DNA from: Panulirus ornatus
Taxonomy: Eukaryota > Arthropoda > Malacostraca > Decapoda > Palinuridae
NCBI RefSeq assembly: GCF_036320965.1
Contig: NC_092289.1
Coordinates: 19,869,778 to 19,933,777 of the forward strand
Reading direction: 5' to 3'
Length of the DNA: 64,000 nucleotides
Shown here: positions 59,070-64,000 of the stretch, piece after piece
Layout: each line of letters begins with the position of its first letter
How positions within the stretch are numbered: the stretch's first letter is position 1
Translations under genes and position numbers: made by a program
Notes under the pieces: model-generated
Told to the model about the DNA's origin: nothing
Database searches by the model: none
The model's input: only the letters and a program-made list of their open reading frames with translations

Positions 59070-59230
59070 CCGTCTCCCAGTGACGTCTCATTCCTCCCGT
59101 TTCTGTCCGCATGTGCCACTAGCGTCTCATTCCTCCCGTTTCTGTCCTCGTGTGTCAGTAGTGTCTCATTCCTCCCGTTTCTGTCCTCGTGTGTCGCTAG
59201 CGTCTCATTCCTCCCGTTCCCTTTGCCCAT
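59070..59230. repeat. 39-bp minisatellite
   Basis: Four units of GTCTCATTCCTCCCG plus TTTCTGTCCTCGTGTG and a variable CAGTA or CGCTAGC end. Confidence 0.92.
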
Positions 59231-59387
59231 GTGTCAAGTTTCACCGTGGACCGGCCCCTCCTGCCGAGTTCCGCCACCCCAATCCTCACACCGACCACAC
59301 ACATCCCCACCAGCTTCCATTTACCTTGATGCCTAAAGTCTGTCTCCACTGGATTGCTTCTCCTCCACTCTCATCCTCTCCTCTCCT

Positions 59388-59475
59388 TCCTCCTCCTCCT
59401 CCTCCTCCTCCTCCTTTCTTCTTCTTCTTCTTCTTCTTCTTCTTCTTCTTCTTCTTCTTCTTCTTCTTCTTCTTC
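59388..59475. repeat. (TCC)n(TTC)n trinucleotide tract
   Basis: About nine TCC units joined to about 20 TTC/CTT units. Confidence 0.96.
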
Positions 59476-60061
59476 TCACCTCCTTCTTTACCTCTGAGTG
59501 TTGAAATATTTTGCCCACCTGCCTTCTCCTCCTCCTCCTCCTCCTCCACGCCCCTTTTTTACGCCTCCCTTTGTCCTCCCATGGTCACCTGGCTGTCTCC
59601 TTTCCGGTTGACTGGCAAAACTCGCCACTTTCGTCACCTCAGCACATGGGATCGACTCTATTCGCCTCTTGGCAATATTCCCCCATACGCTCCTTCCTTA
59701 TTCCTATAAGTTTACCTTTGTTTTTTTCCTTTTATTCTGATTAATACGTTTTCTCGAAATGCATACTATGTGCTTTTTTTTTTAATGTGATTCACCATTT
59801 TTTTTGTCTTTTTGATTCATATTTCAATGGATCATCACCTTTTTTCTGTGCTGGTTTAATTTTTTTTCTATACCCATAATATTATTATATCTAGTTCCGT
59901 TTTCTCTTAAGCCTGACGCCTCGTACGCCGTTTTCCTTTCCGTGTTATGTTGCCCAGAGTCTTGTGCTTGATTCTGTCTACCACGTCGAGAGGGGGAATC
60001 TGTTGGCCTGTACAACAGACGAGGAAAACAGACAGTCGAGGAAACAGACGACAAGTGTCAG

Positions 60062-60063
<2 letters not shown>

Positions 60064-60141
<78 letters not shown>
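60064..60141. repeat. (GA)n microsatellite
   Basis: Pure GA tract of 78 bp. Confidence 0.97.
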
Positions 60142-60143
<2 letters not shown>

Positions 60144-60204
60144 CGGATCCTGCCTGGTGCTGGTGCCGCTGCAGGTGACCTGGTGCACCTGGTGAAGTTG
60201 CTGG

Positions 60205-60425
60205 TGTTTCTCTCCTTTGGCTGCTGCTGCTGGTGGTGCTGGCAGCGCCCGCCCGCCGCCGCCGCTGCTTCTTTTTCATTTGTTCTCACAGTTGCGGCCG
60301 CGGCTACGGACGCCTCCTCCTCCTCCTCCTCCTCCTCCGCCGCCGCCGTCGCCGTCGTCGCCGTCGTCGCTGCTGCTGCAGTGTGGAAGCCTCCTCCTCC
60401 TCACTCCTCCTCCTCCTCTGTTGGA
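60205..60425. repeat. GC-rich trinucleotide repeat cluster (CTG, GCC, TCC, CGT)
   Basis: Successive short runs of CTG, GCC, CTC, GCC, GTC and CTG triplets, with NotI-like GCGGCCGC at about 60296. The frames read as poly-A, -S, -P, -R or -G. An exon cannot be excluded, but no domain or splice context supports one. Confidence 0.85.
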
Positions 60426-60682
60426 CATGCAGTTCCTGTGTTTGTCGAGTCGTAAGTCTTTGTTATGGGCGAGGCAAGCCATTGTGTGTTCCTCATGGGC
60501 GCTGCGTGAAGTGTTAATCACAACAGGGAGGGAGGTAAGGAGGAGAGTGGAGCGGGGGAGGAGGGGGATACAATGCCTCTTTATGCCCAGGTATTGACAC
60601 AGGCATTACCCTGGGTCAATGTTAACTCTGGCAGGTTGTTTGGCGTAGCCGCAGCACGGGGCAGGCCAGGAAATCTTGTCTT

Positions 60683-60685
<3 letters not shown>

Positions 60686-60742
<57 letters not shown>
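60686..60742. repeat. (CA)n microsatellite
   Basis: Pure CA tract of 57 bp. Confidence 0.97.
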
Positions 60743-60744
<2 letters not shown>

Positions 60745-60747
<3 letters not shown>

Positions 60748-61640
60748 ATCTGAATTTCAGGGTGGATACGTCCCTTTGTATATATGTCTAGGGTGGAGCG
60801 TGTGTTTTTGTTACTGTGTGTCTGTGTACATTAGTCTGTATCTGTAGCCATTCGGAAGCATTATGATATCCATGTAAATAGTGTATATATGAATATTGAA
60901 TTAGTCTCGAAACGTAGCCTCGTTAACTCTTGCATATATGGCTTGGTTATGATCGCCGTCCATATGAAACATACTTATGTCCCTCTTTATACATGTAGTT
61001 ATGTGATGGGTTGGTTCATATAGTGTGCGTGTGTGTGTGTGTGCACGGACATTATGCCAGTGTGAGCACACACTAGCAGGGACCGACGACAGACTGCAAC
61101 ACTTGTTTTTGATTTGTTTACTTCAGTTCTCGTACATTCACGGGACTGTGCCAAAAATCCCGAGAAGGGAGGGAGTCCCATGTTGGAGGAGGGACTGATG
61201 TGGGCAGGAGGAAAGGGGGGAAACAGAGAGTGCTTGGAGGAGGAGGAGGAAGAAGAGGAAGGAAAGATAGAGGGGAAGATGAAAAGAGAAAAGAGATAGG
61301 GAAAAGATAGAAGGAAAGAAATATTAGAAGGAAAAGGAGAAGCGTCAAGAAAAAGGATTCTTAAATTGAAGAGAGGGAGGAAGGGAGGGGTGGAGAGAAT
61401 GTGGGAAGGTAAGGAGGGCGCTGGGGGAGGGTGGGAGAGGATGTTAGGGAGAGGGGAGAGTATAGGTGAGAGGAGAACCAACAATACATTCTCTGGGAGA
61501 GTTGAGGAGCCGTTCTTCCAGAGGTGGATGTGAGAGGCGAGGCAGGACTTGTGTGTAATGGACCTTCCATGTGTTGGCTCTTGTGTCCACTGCTGGAGTG
61601 TGGCACTTACTGTGTTGCCTCTCCTGTCCTGCCTCGCCTC
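60745..61640. other. Unique sequence with a purine-rich block
   Basis: GGAGGAGGAAGA-type purine-rich DNA spans about 61190-61500. No gene recognised. Confidence 0.45.
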
Positions 61641-61654
61641 CTGTCCCTTCCCGT

Positions 61655-61815
61655 CTCGCGCCTCGCCGTGTCCCCTCTCCTGTCCCGCGCCGCGCCCTGT
61701 CCCCTCCTCACCTGCACTGCGCCCTGTCCCCTCCTATCCTGCGCCGCGCCCTGTCCCCTCCTCTCCTGCGCCGCGCCCCTCCCCCTCGTCTCCTGCGCCG
61801 CGCCCCACCCCTGCC
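61655..61815. repeat. 27-bp GC-rich minisatellite
   Basis: About five units of CTCCTATCCTGCGCC plus GCGCCCTGTCCC. Open in three plus frames as 9-residue repeats. Confidence 0.92.
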
Positions 61816-61919
61816 GTGGTTCAGGAAGCAGAGGTGAGGAAGAAGGATACGGGTCGTCTTTGTTTACTCTTCTTGATTTACAGGAAAAGTTTTAATTACG
61901 TGAAGTGATTTACACCGAC

Positions 61920-61947
61920 GTGTGTGTGTGTGTGTGTATGTGTGTGT

Positions 61948-61994
<47 letters not shown>
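61920..61994. repeat. (TG)n microsatellite
   Basis: TG tract of 75 bp with two TATG interruptions. Confidence 0.96.
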
Positions 61995-61997
<3 letters not shown>

Positions 61998-62354
61998 ACC
62001 TCTTCACGCATGGCTGCTTTTTCAATTACGCATATATATATATCATGCTTTCAAATCCTCGTAAGAAAAGAGGCACAGACGGATGCTCCAACTTATAACA
62101 ACCCCAAAGAAAACCGTTAATATAATGCAGTATTAGGTAGATATATGTACTCACACAACGTTAATACACGCCCATGTCCACTTATCTGTCCGTGTACATT
62201 TGAATGTATATAAGTTATACATACACGAGATTCACGCGCCCAAGGAACATTATGAAAAATGAATAACGCGATGTATTCACACCAGCGTTTGATCTGTAAC
62301 GTAGTTGCTTGTATTTTAAAATAGATTTGGTTTCCTTGAAGTTCTTGGATATGT

Positions 62355-63043
62355 TGTTACGAACTCAATACTTATTCAGGCAAGGTCGCCAGTAACATAT
62401 ATGTTACAAATACTACTGATCCTTGTCTTGCAAGGACGTTATAGATTTGTTATTTCAAAACGTGATAACACAATCATAAAGTTATGGGATTGAATTAAAG
62501 ACCAGCATTACATTAAATCTACTTATAATGAAAGAATTCAAGTGCACAAAGATAGGTACATAAATCATGCATGAATCATTTACGTTAACACTGAACATGA
62601 GTTTAACATTGAACATGAGTCAACATTGAACATGAGTTAACATTGAACATGAGTTGACATTCCAGATAAGATTTCAAGCCAGGAGATCTCTTTCCTTTAA
62701 GACAATTCTGATTGGTTGGAGGGTCCCAGAGTCTCGGTGTAGTCACACACTTTGGTCTTCTTGCGAACGTCAGCAGCGATGACATACTGTGATGAAAAAC
62801 CCCGCAGCTGACCCCACGCCACGACCTGGCGCCTCTGATGAGGGTTCGGGTGCCGGAGGACTGGTCAACAACTGCTTCAAAACAGAGTCATTAAGCCAAA
62901 TGCTTGGTGGGCAGGAACTCCGAGCCAGCCTCAGAAGAAGACATCACTCCTCGCTCTGATAAGAAATAGCAACAACAACATACACGAGGACACACACACA
63001 CGTGAACATGTGGGCACACACACACACACGCGTGTTCGTAACA
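62355..63043. mobile_element. Putative solo LTR (689 bp)
   Basis: Begins TGTTACGAAC (62355-62364) and ends GTTCGTAACA (63034-63043), a perfect 10-bp inverted repeat with the canonical 5'-TG...CA-3' ends of retroviral-type LTRs. It is flanked on both sides by ATGT (62351-62354 and 63044-63047), a candidate 4-bp target-site duplication. There is no internal region, primer-binding site or second LTR, so it appears to be a solo LTR left by recombination. Internally it holds a 16-bp perfect palindrome, a 17-bp tandem repeat and a CA tract near its 3' end. The right flank is TG-rich, which weakens the ATGT evidence a little. A non-autonomous DNA transposon with short inverted repeats is the alternative. 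Confidence 0.65.
62588..62662. repeat. 17-bp tandem repeat inside the putative LTR
   Basis: Four units of AACATTGAACATGAGTT with one-base variations. Confidence 0.92.

Positions 63044-63090
<47 letters not shown>
63044..63090. repeat. (TG)n microsatellite
   Basis: TG tract starting right at the 3' edge of the putative LTR. Confidence 0.95.
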
Positions 63091-63702
63091 GGGATGAGGG
63101 GGGGTGGGAATGGGGAAGGGGGGAAAGAAAGAAAAAGAAGACGATGCGTTCGCCTTATGGGGCCAGCTGGCGCCCAGGTCCCCGGGAATTACTCACGGCG
63201 CAGTTTGCCATCCCCCGTGATCACCTGAAGCTGTGCAGGTAATGTGCATTGCTGGAGCAAAGTGGTTTGTCTAGCTCCTCCTCCACCACCGCGCCGCGCC
63301 GCCCCCGCCTCCACAGCAGATGGAGCAAAGGTGCTCATTTAGCAACCCGTAAGGTGGTTTAAAGTTGTTACTCTACGCTCCCACCCTCAGCCAGGTGATC
63401 TAGCCCGCCCATCCAGTGCGATTGTGTTCGTGTAGCCTCCTCCCCCATTTTTTTTTTTTTTTGACTTCGTTGTAGTCTTCTGCAGTAGAGAGGAGAACTA
63501 GTCTGTCCTATCCTGATGGAATGAGAGGCCTCAGTGCCTCCAGTGTAGATAGGTAAGCGTTCGTGCAGGGAGGCACTCTTTGGGAGGGGTGTGTCGTGGT
63601 TGATTACGTGGCACTGACTGAGGAGGAAGAGGTGGAGGAGGAGGATGGCATCAGGTCTTGGCACTGTGGGTGTCTGAAGGGTCAGGAGGTGGAGGGGAAA
63701 GG

Positions 63703-63703
63703 C

Positions 63704-63735
<32 letters not shown>
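63703..63735. repeat. (TG)n microsatellite
   Basis: Pure TG tract of about 33 bp. Confidence 0.95.
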
Positions 63736-63736
<1 letters not shown>

Positions 63737-63813
63737 TGGGGGCGGCTGGGCAGGGAATGTGTGGAGCGGTGTGGTGCGCCTGATGGACGTGGCGGTAAAT
63801 TGGGTGGTGTTGA

Positions 63814-63917
<104 letters not shown>

Positions 63918-63971
63918 CTGTTGTAGCACTTAGAATGATTTGACCACATTACACGTTCACACATTGCCGTC

Positions 63972-64000
63972 AATATATATATATATATATATATATATAT
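63972..64000. repeat. (TA)n microsatellite, runs off the window
   Basis: TA tract open at the right end of the window. Confidence 0.95.

Overview
This looks like a piece of a repeat-dominated eukaryotic nuclear genome. The best guess is a decapod crustacean (penaeid shrimp or crab): dinucleotide microsatellites of every class occur every 0.5-2 kb, many minisatellites lie between them, and decayed non-LTR retrotransposon and tRNA-derived SINE fragments are present. No bacterial-type gene organisation, operon, CRISPR array or intact multi-exon gene is visible. The species call is inference. Nearly all long open frames here are translations of repeats (SLSL, THTH, VCVC, YIYI, or 9-, 11- and 13-residue repeats) and are not reported as genes.

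The one piece that looks like host coding sequence is near the left end. A GC/CpG-rich block (about 1020-1640, with a CCAAT box at about 1036) leads to a short first coding exon (1591-1639). It encodes a signal-peptide-like start (MLLRLATSLALLALLQ) and runs into a consensus 5' splice site in phase 1. No downstream exon could be identified, so most of the window may be intron 1 and/or intergenic DNA.

Mobile-element fossils: (i) a minus-strand, frameshifted LINE reverse-transcriptase remnant at about 56540-57400; (ii) a plus-strand, stop- and frameshift-riddled remnant at about 42950-43541 of an ORF that is dispersed through arthropod genomes; (iii) a well-delimited putative solo LTR at 62355-63043, with perfect 10-bp inverted termini and a 4-bp ATGT flanking duplication; (iv) a tRNA-derived SINE family in three copies (about 2855, 14912 minus, 34433), each running at its 3' end into a (TG)n tract; and (v) several weaker, single tRNA-like SINE heads.

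Tandem repeats: the dominant structure is a roughly 3.9-kb array of about 136 units of 27 bp (47490-51440). It is built almost entirely from two near-invariant unit types that differ at four linked sites and are mixed in an irregular binary order. Other arrays have units of 16, 19, 20-21, 25 (75-bp higher order), 27, 29, 32, 33, 39 and 41+40 bp. One 21-bp unit (cores CGTGCTCAAGGG and TCGTACC) recurs at about ten separate loci in both orientations.

Region by region: 1-1 kb repeats and a SINE; 1-1.65 kb first exon; 1.7-11.4 kb minisatellites and microsatellites; 11.4-16.5 kb mostly unique with short arrays; 16.5-31 kb mixed repeats with a CpG-rich block near 20.9-21.4 kb; 31-47 kb repeats plus the 43-kb ORF remnant; 47.5-51.4 kb the 27-mer array; 51.4-64 kb microsatellites, the LINE remnant and the solo LTR. 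I found no interacting gene set and no new enzymatic or defence system. What is noteworthy here is repeat biology and transposon archaeology.
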